From NCBI GenBank assembly GCA_014654035.1, contig JACWDQ010000012.1, positions 1-34,052 on the forward strand: a DNA stretch of 34,052 bases, read 5' to 3'. The notes below the pieces were generated by a model. That model was not told where the DNA came from. It did not search any database and saw only the letters and a list, made by a program, of their open reading frames with translations. The translations under genes were made by a program, and so were the position numbers. Below, one piece after another: positions 9,980 to 17,292 of this stretch. The stretch comes from Pelagibacterales bacterium SAG-MED19 (GTDB lineage: Bacteria; Pseudomonadota; Alphaproteobacteria; Pelagibacterales; Pelagibacteraceae). Positions within the stretch are counted from its first letter, which is position 1. Each line of letters starts with the position of its first letter.

Positions 9980-11386
9980 TTAATTTAATTTAATTCCAAT
10001 GTATCTTCTTTGATTTTGACTATTATAAATGACTAATAATATTGTTTTTTGATTACTTTTTAATACTTTTGAAACAGTTTGTTCCAAGTCGTCTATTTTT
10101 GTAATTTTCTTCTTTTGAGCTTCTAAAATAATACTATTTATCTCTATTGTATTTAATAGAGGACTATCATTTTCAATTTTTGTAATTACCAATCCTGTTG
10201 TTTGATTTGGTAAATTCCTAATTTTAATATCTTCTTTTGTAATTTCTCTTACCGAAATTTTTAAATTTTCTATTTTAACTTCCTTTTGTGGTTTATCTTT
10301 TTCAGCAACTTTAAAATCTTCAGATGTTTCAAGTCTACCGAGTGTAATTGTTTTTATTATCTCTTTTTTGTTTCTCCAAATTTTTACTTTTACTTTTTTT
10401 CCAACTTCAGTTCTTGCAACTATAATTGGTAACTCTTTCATTTCTCTTATTTCTTCTCCATTAAATTCTAAGATTATATCTCCTGCTTTAACGCCTGCTT
10501 TTTCCGACGGACTATTTTGAGCAACGCTAGCTACTAATGCACCCTTCGGTTCATTCAATTTTTCTACATCTGCAATTTCTTTTGTTACATCTTGAATACG
10601 AACCCCTAACCATCCCCTCTTTGTTTCACCAAATTTAATTAATTGATCAATTACTATTTTCGCACTATTGGATGGTATAGAAAAACCAATTCCAATTGAA
10701 CCGTTTCTACCTAAAATAGCAGTATTGATTCCAATGACATCTCCATTCATATCAAATAACGGTCCACCAGAATTTCCAGAATTTATAGATGCATCAGTTT
10801 GTATATAATCTTCATATCTTGATAATCCTATTGATCGATTTCTTGCTGAGATAATTCCTGAAGTAACAGTTCCTCCAAGTCCAAAAGGATTTCCTATAGC
10901 TATAACCCAATCGCCAATCCTAGCTTTATCTGAGTCTCCAAATTTTACAGGAATAAATTTTTCTTTTGTATCTAATTGTAATACAGCAATATCTGAAAGA
11001 GGATCAGCACCAATAACTTTAGCTTTAAATTCCTTATCACCATTTACACGAACAATTATATCCTCTGCATCTGCGATTACATGATTGTTTGTTACAATAA
11101 TTCCTTTTTCTTCAATAATAAAACCTGATCCAAGAGCAGCAGATTGTCTTTCTTGGGGTGCTCCAAATTCCTTGAACATATCTTCAAAAGGTGATCCAGG
11201 AGGAAATTGAAAAGGAAAGGGGTTTGACTGTGTGGTAATTGTAGTTGTAGTTGAAATATTTACCACTGAAGGCATAAGTCTCTCAGCTAAATCTGCAAAT
11301 GAGTTTGGTATATTTTGAGAGATCGAATTTGATTGTAAATTCAAAAATAATACTATTGAAAATAAATATAACTTAAACTTATTCAT
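9980..11386 (-). CDS. degP: Periplasmic serine protease of the HtrA/DegP family
   Basis: The 468-residue protein opens with a signal peptide (residues 1 to about 23, hydrophobic core LYLFSIVLFL). The trypsin-like domain contains the catalytic triad His102 (VTNNHVIADA), Asp132 (DPLSDIAVLQL) and Ser206 (NSGNSGGPLFD). A PDZ domain covers about residues 265-355 (GWLGVRIQDV, SPSEKAGVKAGDIILEFNG), and a second, more divergent PDZ-like domain fills the C-terminus. HtrA proteins degrade or refold damaged envelope proteins. The start overlaps the DUF2065 gene by 4 bases (ATGA), tying it to the HflKC genes upstream. DegP and DegQ cannot be separated from sequence alone. Confidence 0.93.
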   Translation of the reverse strand: MNKFKLYLFSIVLFLNLQSNSISQNIPNSFADLAERLMPSVVNISTTTTITTQSNPFPFQFPPGSPFEDMFKEFGAPQERQSAALGSGFIIEEKGIIVTNNHVIADAEDIIVRVNGDKEFKAKVIGADPLSDIAVLQLDTKEKFIPVKFGDSDKARIGDWVIAIGNPFGLGGTVTSGIISARNRSIGLSRYEDYIQTDASINSGNSGGPLFDMNGDVIGINTAILGRNGSIGIGFSIPSNSAKIVIDQLIKFGETKRGWLGVRIQDVTKEIADVEKLNEPKGALVASVAQNSPSEKAGVKAGDIILEFNGEEIREMKELPIIVARTEVGKKVKVKIWRNKKEIIKTITLGRLETSEDFKVAEKDKPQKEVKIENLKISVREITKEDIKIRNLPNQTTGLVITKIENDSPLLNTIEINSIILEAQKKKITKIDDLEQTVSKVLKSNQKTILLVIYNSQNQRRYIGIKLN

Positions 11387-11574
11387 ATTATTTCTTTTAT
11401 ATAATAAATAATAATAAAACCTAAAACTGCAAAAACTAGCCCACCTGTTCTTAATTGACTGTCCTTCACTAAATCTAATTTTTTAAGAATATTTTTCATT
11501 TTTGATGGAAATATGGCATACAAAATACCTTCTATAAATAAGAACAGACCAAAAGCTATGATCAACTCTCTCAT
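11383..11574 (-). CDS. DUF2065 (YjeT-like) small inner-membrane protein
   Basis: This 63-residue protein has two membrane segments (about residues 4-20 and 44-60) joined by a basic loop, FPSKMKNILKKLD, followed by LRTGGLVFAVLGF. Size, the two-helix hairpin and the R-x-x-G-L motif match DUF2065, whose E. coli member YjeT also lies directly after hflC. Its function is not established. It sits 7 bases after hflC and overlaps degP by 4 bases, so a link to membrane-protein quality control is plausible from context only. Confidence 0.85.
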   Translation of the reverse strand: MRELIIAFGLFLFIEGILYAIFPSKMKNILKKLDLVKDSQLRTGGLVFAVLGFIIIYYIKEII

Positions 11575-11581
11575 TTAAACT

Positions 11582-12451
11582 TTAATTTGATTTAGGTTTT
11601 ATATTCCCAAAAAACTTAAAAAACTCACTGTCAGGAGATAAAATTAGAGAGGTTTCACCTCCAATAAGAGCTTTTTCATAAGCTTGCATCGCTCTATAAA
11701 ATGCAAAAAATTCAGGGTCTTGTCCAAATGCACTTGCAAAGATATTGTTTCTTTTACCATCCCCTTCACCCTTCATTATCTCTGATTTTTTTTGAGCATC
11801 GGCCAATATAACTGTAACTTCTTTATCTGCAGTTGAAGTAATAGTAACTGCCATCTCAGCACCTCTTGCTCTAAATTCTTTTGCTTCTCTCTCCCTTTCA
11901 GTTTGCATTCTTCTAAAAATTGCATCACTATTTGCTTGGGGAAGGTCTGCTCTTTTAATTCTTACATCATTAATTTTTATTCCAAAATTTTCAGCTTCAT
12001 TATTTACACCTTCTTGGATTAAGGCCATTTGTTTAGTTCTATCTTCAGATAATAGTGTTTGTAGTTCTTGCTGACCTAAAACGTTTCTTATTCTTGAATT
12101 TATAATTGTTGCTAATCTTGATCTTGCCACTCTCTCATTTCCAACAGAAATATAAAATTTAAGAGGGTCAACAATTTGAAATCTTGCAAAAGCATCAACA
12201 ATTAATCTTTTTTGATCTGATGCAATAACTTCTTCTGGTGGAGTGTCTAAGTTTAAAATTCTTTTATCTAAAAAAACAACATTCTGAATAAATGGAATCT
12301 TAAAATTCAATCCAGGTTTTGAAATTATTCTTTTTGGATCACCAAATTGGAGAACAATAGCTTGATTAACTTCTTTAACTATAAAAATTGAAAAGAATGC
12401 TACTGCTGCTATCGCTACAATTATTCCGGCTAAAACTTTTCCCATGTTCAT
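11582..12451 (-). CDS. hflC: HflC, SPFH/band-7 regulator of FtsH
   Basis: A single N-terminal membrane segment (about residues 5-24) precedes a band-7/SPFH domain beginning VKEVNQAIVLQFGDPKRIISKPGLNFKIP in outline. A helical stretch follows with RMQTEREREAKEFRARGAE and the GEGDGKRNNIFA segment typical of HflC. At 289 residues it is near the usual length. With HflK it forms a large periplasmic-facing cage around the FtsH protease in the inner membrane. It lies 2 bases after hflK and is translated with it. The short C-terminus after SPDSEFFKFF is normal for the family. Confidence 0.95.
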   Translation of the reverse strand: MNMGKVLAGIIVAIAAVAFFSIFIVKEVNQAIVLQFGDPKRIISKPGLNFKIPFIQNVVFLDKRILNLDTPPEEVIASDQKRLIVDAFARFQIVDPLKFYISVGNERVARSRLATIINSRIRNVLGQQELQTLLSEDRTKQMALIQEGVNNEAENFGIKINDVRIKRADLPQANSDAIFRRMQTEREREAKEFRARGAEMAVTITSTADKEVTVILADAQKKSEIMKGEGDGKRNNIFASAFGQDPEFFAFYRAMQAYEKALIGGETSLILSPDSEFFKFFGNIKPKSN

Positions 12452-12453
12452 AA

Positions 12454-13560
12454 TTAATTTGTCGCTTTCTTTTTACTTAATTCAGGTAATGGAAGATAAG
12501 GAACAACGCCTGATCCTGCATTTTTCTCAATAATAACTTTATCTATATCTGCTAAAACTTTTTCCATTGTCTCTAAATACATTCTTTCTTGTGTTACTGA
12601 TTTTGCATTTTTATATTCATTATAGATTGCTAAAAATCTACTTGCTTCACCTTCTGCTTTAGCAACAACTTCTTTTTTATATGCCTCTGCAGCTTGAAGT
12701 ATTTTTTGAGCCTCACCTCTAGCTCTTGGAATTACATCATTAGCGTAGGCTTCGGCTTCATTTTTTGATCTTTCCATATCTGCTCTTGCTGCTTGAACAT
12801 CTCTAAATGCATCAATAACTTGATCAGGTGGGTCTGCTTTTTGCGTTTGAACTTGGGTAATTTGAATACCACTAGTGTATTCATCTAAAATTTTTTGAAT
12901 TATCTCTTGAGTGTCAGTTTCTATTAACGATCTTCCTTCTGTTAAAATTGGCTGAATATCTGATCTTGCAATAACTTCTCTCATAGCTGTTTCAGCTGCT
13001 GCTTTTACTGTTCCTTCGGGATCTTGAATTTTAAATAAAAAATTTCCTGCATCTTTAATTACCCAAAATACTGAAAAGTCAATATTCACAATATTTTCAT
13101 CTCCAGTTAACATTAAACTCTCTTGTGGAACATCAGCTACTCCTCCTGATGAAGAGAAGCCACTATCTCTCTCCGATCTAAAACCTATGTCTATTCTATT
13201 AACTTTTGTAACCTTGGGAGTTAAAACTGACTCTACTGGAAATGGGATATGGTAATTTAATCCAGGTTGAGTAGTTTTTATAAATTTTCCAAATCTCAAA
13301 ACTACACCTTGTTCATCAGGTAAAACTCTATAGAGGCCACTAGCTAACCAAATAAAGCCTAAAATAATTAGTGCTAAAACAAATTGCTTGCCACCTGAGG
13401 AACTTCCACCTGGTAAAAATTTTTTTATCTTTTCTTGAAACTCTCTAATTATTTTATCAACATCTGGGGGTGTTGGACCTCTACCAGACCCATTACCATT
13501 TCCTCCTCCTGGGGGCGTTCCCCAAGGGCTTCCACCTCTTTGTTGAAAATCATCAGACAT
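12454..13560 (-). CDS. hflK: HflK, SPFH/band-7 regulator of FtsH
   Basis: The 368-residue protein starts with a Gly/Pro-rich cytoplasmic region (QRGGSPWGTPPGGG), characteristic of HflK and absent from HflC. A membrane segment (about residues 62-82) and the band-7 domain beginning YRVLPDEQGVVLRFGKF follow, then a long helical region with AARADMERSKNEAEAYAND and AEGEASRFLAIYNEYKNA. HflK pairs with HflC to enclose FtsH. It is the first gene of the minus-strand hflK-hflC-DUF2065-degP-miaA run and is divergent from the Mrp gene across 50 bases that hold a short dyad. Confidence 0.95.
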   Translation of the reverse strand: MSDDFQQRGGSPWGTPPGGGNGNGSGRGPTPPDVDKIIREFQEKIKKFLPGGSSSGGKQFVLALIILGFIWLASGLYRVLPDEQGVVLRFGKFIKTTQPGLNYHIPFPVESVLTPKVTKVNRIDIGFRSERDSGFSSSGGVADVPQESLMLTGDENIVNIDFSVFWVIKDAGNFLFKIQDPEGTVKAAAETAMREVIARSDIQPILTEGRSLIETDTQEIIQKILDEYTSGIQITQVQTQKADPPDQVIDAFRDVQAARADMERSKNEAEAYANDVIPRARGEAQKILQAAEAYKKEVVAKAEGEASRFLAIYNEYKNAKSVTQERMYLETMEKVLADIDKVIIEKNAGSGVVPYLPLPELSKKKATN

Positions 13561-13578
13561 ACACTATCTATATAGTGT
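13561..13578. promoter_or_regulatory. Perfect 7-bp inverted repeat at the hflK start in the hflK/mrp divergent spacer
   Basis: ACACTAT (13561-13567) and ATAGTGT (13572-13578) form a perfect inverted repeat around a 4-base centre, directly next to the hflK ATG at 13560. It could be a regulator binding site, or a hairpin in the hflK leader if transcription starts upstream. On the plus strand, a weak -10-like TAAGAT (13599-13604) lies 6 bases before the mrp ATG. No experimental support is available. Confidence 0.35.
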
Positions 13579-13610
13579 CTAAATAATTAAAAACAAGTTA
13601 AGATCATTTT

Positions 13611-14441
13611 ATGAATGAGAAAAAACCAGAACTAAGTGCCGCAATGAAAAGTAAGGTAGAGCCTAAGGTTTTTAAAAAAAATCCAATAATTGGAACAAAA
13701 TTCACCATTGCTATCTCTAGCGCAAAGGGAGGTGTAGGAAAATCCACATTCGCAACAAATTTAGCACTAGCTCTAAAAAATTTAGGATGTAAAGTTGGAT
13801 TATTGGATGCTGATATTTATGGTCCATCAATTCCAAAAATGTTCAATATAAATGAAAAACCAAAAAGTGATGGTCAAAAATTAGAACCTATAACAAAATA
13901 TGATATTCAATGTATGTCAATAGGTTTCTTGACAGATCAACAAACGCCTATGATTTGGCGTGGTCCAATGGTGACAAGTGCAATTAAAACTTTTACTCAA
14001 AAAGTTAATTGGAAAAATTTAGACTTTATAATTGTTGATATGCCACCAGGAACTGGGGATACTCAATTAACGTTTTCACAAGAAATTAAAATGGATGGTG
14101 CAATTATAGTTTCTACTCCTCAAGAAGTAGCTTTGCTTGATGTCAAAAGAGGTATCAAGATGTTTGATAAATTAGGAGTTAAAATTTTAGGTTTAGTAGA
14201 TAACATGAGTTTTTTCACTGGAGATGATGGTAAAAAATATAAAATTTTTGGAGAGGGTGGTGTTAAAAAAACTGCTGAAGATTTTCAAAAAGAATTTTTA
14301 GGAGAAATTCCAATAAGTCCTGAGGTTGGTAAATGTGGAGATAACGGAAAACCAATTGTAGAGGAAAATCCAGATCATGAAATTTCAAAAATATATGCAG
14401 ATTTTGCTAATAAAATTAAATCTCTGTACTTTAAAAATTAG
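13611..14441 (+). CDS. mrp: Mrp/ApbC-type P-loop ATPase (Fe-S carrier family), short form
   Basis: The 276-residue protein has the MinD/Mrp ATPase core: deviant Walker A AISSAKGGVGKST (about residues 34-46, Lys39 and Lys44), LLDADIYGPSIPKM, WRGPMVTSAIKTF and VDMPPGTGDTQLT. These identify Mrp/ApbC rather than MinD or ParA. Family members carry Fe-S clusters during cofactor assembly in the cytoplasm. Two usual parts are absent: the N-terminal MIP18/DUF59 domain (only about 30 residues precede the ATPase) and the CxxC pair after VDNMS, replaced here by FFTGDDGKKYKIFGEGG. The gene stands alone, divergent from hflK and convergent with the next gene, overlapping it by 4 bases. Confidence 0.88.
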   Translation: MNEKKPELSAAMKSKVEPKVFKKNPIIGTKFTIAISSAKGGVGKSTFATNLALALKNLGCKVGLLDADIYGPSIPKMFNINEKPKSDGQKLEPITKYDIQCMSIGFLTDQQTPMIWRGPMVTSAIKTFTQKVNWKNLDFIIVDMPPGTGDTQLTFSQEIKMDGAIIVSTPQEVALLDVKRGIKMFDKLGVKILGLVDNMSFFTGDDGKKYKIFGEGGVKKTAEDFQKEFLGEIPISPEVGKCGDNGKPIVEENPDHEISKIYADFANKIKSLYFKN

Positions 14442-15064
14442 ATATTAAAATTGAAATACTTTAAAAGAATTTTATTAAGCTTTTGTTTAATTAAAAAAAG
14501 AAGATAAGAGTTTTTTTCAATTTTACAAACTCCTCTTATATTTGTTGTCATTAAATTATATATTAATGTTATTCTATTAGATACACCATCGGACTCATAA
14601 CTATGAAAACTATTTTGAGTTCTTGAAAAAAAAAGGGCTCTATTTTTTTTCCATTCTATATTTTTTTTTTCTTTTTTGTCCATGCTAAAAATATTTGTCC
14701 CAAAATTTTTATCAGGACTTAAATAAACAACCCCACTCAAGAGTTTATTATGGGTATCATTATGAATAGGAAAAGAGTGATCTTTACCAGCAATTACAAT
14801 ATGAAAATCAGAATATTCATATAGTTTTTCTTTCTCTGGGGAATACTTGCGAAGCAGATCAATAGCTTTGGAATGGTAATTGTTATGTAATTTTTTAATA
14901 GTTTCTTTTTTGATGCATGAAGATTCTATAGTTCCATTTTTAAATATCCTATTATGGTATACTTTTTTTTCTTTACTATTTACATCATTTAATTCTAATG
15001 AACACAATTCATTAAAATCATGTTCATTCATAAAATTATCAATTACCTCATATTTAAAAAACAT
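14438..15064 (-). CDS. Putative 2-oxoglutarate/Fe(II)-dependent oxygenase
   Basis: I do not recognise a named family. The 208-residue protein has the double-stranded beta-helix oxygenase signature: His101-x-Asp103 in SFPIHNDTHNKLLSGVVYL, distal His154 in QNSFHSYESDG and Arg164 ten residues on in SNRITLIYNL. This is the HxD...H...R pattern for Fe(II) and 2-oxoglutarate binding. Hydroxylation of a small molecule, sugar, lipid or protein side chain is therefore likely; the substrate is unknown. A basic, hydrophobic C-terminus (about 185-208) might touch the membrane. The gene follows the FkbM methyltransferase gene by 15 bases, suggesting shared function. Its composition is even more AT- and Lys/Asn-rich than the core genes. 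Confidence 0.7.
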   Translation of the reverse strand: MFFKYEVIDNFMNEHDFNELCSLELNDVNSKEKKVYHNRIFKNGTIESSCIKKETIKKLHNNYHSKAIDLLRKYSPEKEKLYEYSDFHIVIAGKDHSFPIHNDTHNKLLSGVVYLSPDKNFGTNIFSMDKKEKKNIEWKKNRALFFSRTQNSFHSYESDGVSNRITLIYNLMTTNIRGVCKIEKNSYLLFLIKQKLNKILLKYFNFNI

Positions 15065-15079
15065 ATATTGAAGCCTAGC

Positions 15080-15940
15080 CTATCTTATAAATACATAATT
15101 GAAACTATTTAAATGATTTTTTGATTTTAATAATTTTTTATTCTGTTTTTTATGTAAAATTTTAAAATCAAATGATTCCATGATTTTAAGTGTTCTTTCA
15201 TATTGATCTTTAAAATTTTCATTAATTTCTATAGAAAGACTAAGCAAGTTTTCGTTATTTAAATATTTATCAGCACCCTCTAAAATAAGGTGCTCTATAC
15301 CATCTACATCAATTTTAATATAATTTGGAACATCTAATATTTTTTTTTCTAAAATAGAATTTATAGATCTTCCGACTAGACAATACCTATTTGAAGACAA
15401 AATTTTTTTTCCTTCAAAATCAAATTCTTCTCCAAAAGTATTTAATGCAGCACCTTCACTGAATTGACTTTCATTCATGTTTAAAAATTTATTATCTTTA
15501 TTTGATAGTGGACTTGAAAAAATTTTAATCCTATCTTGTAAATTATTAATAGAAATGTTTCTGCTTAAACACCTAAGGTTGCTAGTAGATGGTTCAAAAC
15601 TTACTATATTGCAGTTTTTATACTTTGTTGCGGCGTAGATTGAAAAGAGACCAATATTTGCTCCTATATCCCAAAATATATTTTCTTCATTTTCTCTGAA
15701 TTTATTAATCCATTCGATTGTTTCAGGCTCTTTAGTAAAAATTGTGTTTACTCGATATTCTGTAATTTGGTTTGGTACAAAGAAATTTATCTTTTTTCCT
15801 AAAATATCTATAGCTTTGTAAGAGTCTTTTTCAAAAAACTCTTTAATCCAGTATAAAAAATTTTTTTTAAATAAGAGTTTAAAAAAATTATCAAAAAGTT
15901 TTAGAATTAAATAACAAATATATGAGAAATTCTTAAACAT
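15080..15940 (-). CDS. FkbM-family SAM-dependent methyltransferase
   Basis: The 286-residue protein has the class I SAM-binding motif FWDIGANIGLFSIYAATKY near residues 88-106, the acidic strand-2 motif IVSFEPSTSNL, and YIKIDVDGIEHLILEGA near residues 213-229. Together these are characteristic of FkbM methyltransferases, which usually O-methylate sugars, polyketides or other glycans. The N-terminal 40 residues are basic and aromatic and may associate with membrane, but they show no clear signal. The gene lies 21 bases after thyX and 15 before the oxygenase gene. FkbM genes often occur in surface-polysaccharide clusters, in keeping with the glycosyltransferases beyond ssrA. The substrate is unknown. 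Confidence 0.88.
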   Translation of the reverse strand: MFKNFSYICYLILKLFDNFFKLLFKKNFLYWIKEFFEKDSYKAIDILGKKINFFVPNQITEYRVNTIFTKEPETIEWINKFRENEENIFWDIGANIGLFSIYAATKYKNCNIVSFEPSTSNLRCLSRNISINNLQDRIKIFSSPLSNKDNKFLNMNESQFSEGAALNTFGEEFDFEGKKILSSNRYCLVGRSINSILEKKILDVPNYIKIDVDGIEHLILEGADKYLNNENLLSLSIEINENFKDQYERTLKIMESFDFKILHKKQNKKLLKSKNHLNSFNYVFIR

Positions 15941-15961
15941 TTAAATTTGATATAATTAATA

Positions 15962-16909
15962 TTAAATTAACTTATCATTTAAATTGAATGAAATCATCAA
16001 TTCGTTCCATTCTCTTTTTGACAATCCAGAGTCATCTATACTCACTTTTTCACCTTTGATTAATTTTTGAATTATAATTTTTCCTTTAGCAGAAACTTCT
16101 GTTCCACCTACTCTATAATCCATGAATGCATCATAAGTTATTGGAACCCATTTTTTTACTGTATCCAACATAATATCTGCATAAACTCTTATTTCATATT
16201 GAGCATGGTGGTCAGCTCTTAATCTTAAAAAATTCATTAGATTAAGCAAATCTGTTTTCCAATACCATTGAGTATACGTATTTAAAGTTAAGTTCATTCT
16301 GGCTAACTCTCTTGCTAATCCTTTTTTATTTTCATCTATAGTAGAGCCATCAAATCTTTCGTTGAGCATCATTTCATAATTATCATAAGTTCTTTCTGCA
16401 TCATTTTTTAAAAGTTCCAAAACTTCTTTTGCTTGTTCTCCTTCAATGACTTCTCCTCTACCTTGTCTATTGCTAGATGATTGTGCAGCTAAATTTTCTT
16501 TTGAGGGCAAATAAAATTCTTTATCCAAAATTGAATATCGTGCAGAATATTCATTTACATTTGCAGTCCTATGCCTAATCCATTGTCTAGCAATAAATAT
16601 TGGTAGCTTTACATGATATTTAATTTCACACATTTCAAAAGGAGTACTATGCCAATGTCTCATCAAATATTTAATTAAACCAGAGTCTGTCGAAACTTGT
16701 TTAGTTCCTTTTCCATACGAAACTCTTGCAGACTGTACAATCGAAGTGTCATCACCCATATAATCAATTACTCTTACAAATCCATGGTCTAAAGCTGGCA
16801 TTGCTTCATATAGTATTTTTTCTAACTCGGGGGATACGACTCGCTTTGTTGAATTTTGTTGAGACTGTTGATCTTTTATCTCTTTTAATTGGTCTTTTGT
16901 TAATTTCAT
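15962..16909 (-). CDS. thyX: Flavin-dependent thymidylate synthase
   Basis: ThyX makes dTMP from dUMP using methylenetetrahydrofolate, with FAD and NADPH. The diagnostic RHRx7S motif is present as Arg112-His113-Arg114 through Ser122 in [15 protein letters not shown]. Further family features are the early [11 protein letters not shown] segment and the C-terminal region with [18 protein letters not shown] start at ATG 16909 ([13 protein letters not shown]), giving 315 residues. A longer open frame reaches 17032, but its extra 41 residues are antisense to the tmRNA acceptor piece and have no protein-like conservation, so that start is false. The gene is divergent from ssrA and precedes the FkbM and oxygenase genes. 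Confidence 0.95.
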   Translation of the reverse strand: MKLTKDQLKEIKDQQSQQNSTKRVVSPELEKILYEAMPALDHGFVRVIDYMGDDTSIVQSARVSYGKGTKQVSTDSGLIKYLMRHWHSTPFEMCEIKYHVKLPIFIARQWIRHRTANVNEYSARYSILDKEFYLPSKENLAAQSSSNRQGRGEVIEGEQAKEVLELLKNDAERTYDNYEMMLNERFDGSTIDENKKGLARELARMNLTLNTYTQWYWKTDLLNLMNFLRLRADHHAQYEIRVYADIMLDTVKKWVPITYDAFMDYRVGGTEVSAKGKIIIQKLIKGEKVSIDDSGLSKREWNELMISFNLNDKLI

Positions 16910-16917
16910 GATTTTTA

Positions 16918-16947
16918 TTGAATCTCTTTTAATTGTTTTTATATTAA
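16918..16947 (+). promoter_or_regulatory. Candidate promoter for ssrA
   Basis: TTGAAT (16918-16923), an 18-base spacer and TATTAA (16942-16947) lie between the divergent thyX start (16909) and the first paired bases of the tmRNA acceptor piece, placing the transcript start near 16953. The region is short and AT-rich, so the match is only suggestive; the fit with the RNA's expected 5' end is the main support. Confidence 0.35.
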
Positions 16948-17031
16948 TACTGTTGGCTTGCCAACTACGACGATAAACGAATTTCGTAATAACCATTGCG
17001 GACGTGGGGGCAGTACCCACCACCTCCACCA

Positions 17032-17043
17032 TTTACAACTTAT
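17032..17043 (+). other. tmRNA internal transcribed spacer
   Basis: These 12 bases separate the encoded CCA of the acceptor piece from the first G of the coding piece. In permuted tmRNA precursors this spacer is removed, with tRNA-type processing at both sides, leaving two RNAs. It is very short, closing the acceptor stem as a small loop. Confidence 0.85.
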
Positions 17044-17125
17044 GGGGGTGAAATAGATTCGACGGGTGACTAAAAGTTATTCTTTCGTTCGGAATTGTTC
17101 CACCGTAACGGGCTAAATTATAATT

Positions 17126-17155
17126 GCTAACGAAAGTTACGCACTTGCTGCCTAA
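17126..17155 (+). other. tmRNA tag reading frame (ANESYALAA, stop)
   Basis: GCT AAC GAA AGT TAC GCA CTT GCT GCC TAA encodes ANESYALAA, ending in the LAA/ALAA degron recognised by ClpXP-type proteases. The resume codon GCT follows TAATT, similar in position to other tmRNAs. The TAA stop opens an 8-bp perfect stem (17153-17160 with 17164-17171, loop TTT). A second hairpin GGGGC/GCCCC (17186-17190 and 17206-17210) closes the coding piece. Confidence 0.9.
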
Positions 17156-17266
17156 TTAACTTTGTTAATTAAGTAGACGGGGTTTGGGGCACCTGGCAAC
17201 AGAACGCCCCTATAAAAAAAATAATCATTACATCTCAATACTTTTTCCATTTCAAATTGAAAAAAT

Positions 17267-17288
17267 AACTATGTACCAACTATGTACC
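17267..17288. repeat. Tandem 11-bp direct repeat downstream of ssrA
   Basis: AACTATGTACC occurs twice in immediate succession (17267-17277 and 17278-17288) in the 82-base gap between ssrA and the convergent glycosyltransferase stop. The rest of the gap is an A-rich run and a TTTTTC/GAAAAA inverted repeat (17242-17247 region and 17259-17265 region) that could act as a weak bidirectional terminator. No integrase or other mobility gene is nearby. Confidence 0.7.
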
Positions 17289-17292
17289 TAGA

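Larger units (their letters stand above)
16953..17210 (+). ncRNA. ssrA: Circularly permuted two-piece tmRNA
   Basis: The order is acceptor piece (about 16953-17031), spacer (17032-17043), coding piece (17044 to about 17210). The coding piece starts GGGGGTGAAATAGATTCGACG, cut here to the core GATTCGACGGG, the tmRNA hallmark. Its first seven bases (17044-17050) pair with CACCTCC (17021-17027), giving a 7-bp acceptor stem with one G-U pair; discriminator A17028 and encoded CCA (17029-17031) follow. The T stem is 17004-17008 with 17016-17020 around a 7-base loop. GTTATT (17076-17081) can pair with AATAAC (16988-16993) as part of helix P2. The resume frame encodes ANESYALAA. No downstream T arm or CCA exists, which rules out the one-piece form. 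With SmpB it rescues stalled ribosomes. Outer ends are estimates. Confidence 0.93.

Noticed and set aside
14614-14676. Long homopolymer runs of T and A within the oxygenase gene as a possible phase-variable tract
   Set aside because: Runs of eight to ten A or T occur throughout this AT-rich window, including core genes, and the frame is intact, so no switching is implied.
16910-17032. N-terminal extension of thyX ([14 protein letters not shown]...)
   Set aside because: It is the reverse complement of the tmRNA acceptor piece and is not protein-like; ATG 16909 is the better start.
17186-17210. GGGGC/GCCCC hairpin as a rho-independent terminator for ssrA
   Set aside because: No T run follows on the plus strand (it is A-rich), and the hairpin fits the end structure of the tmRNA coding piece better.
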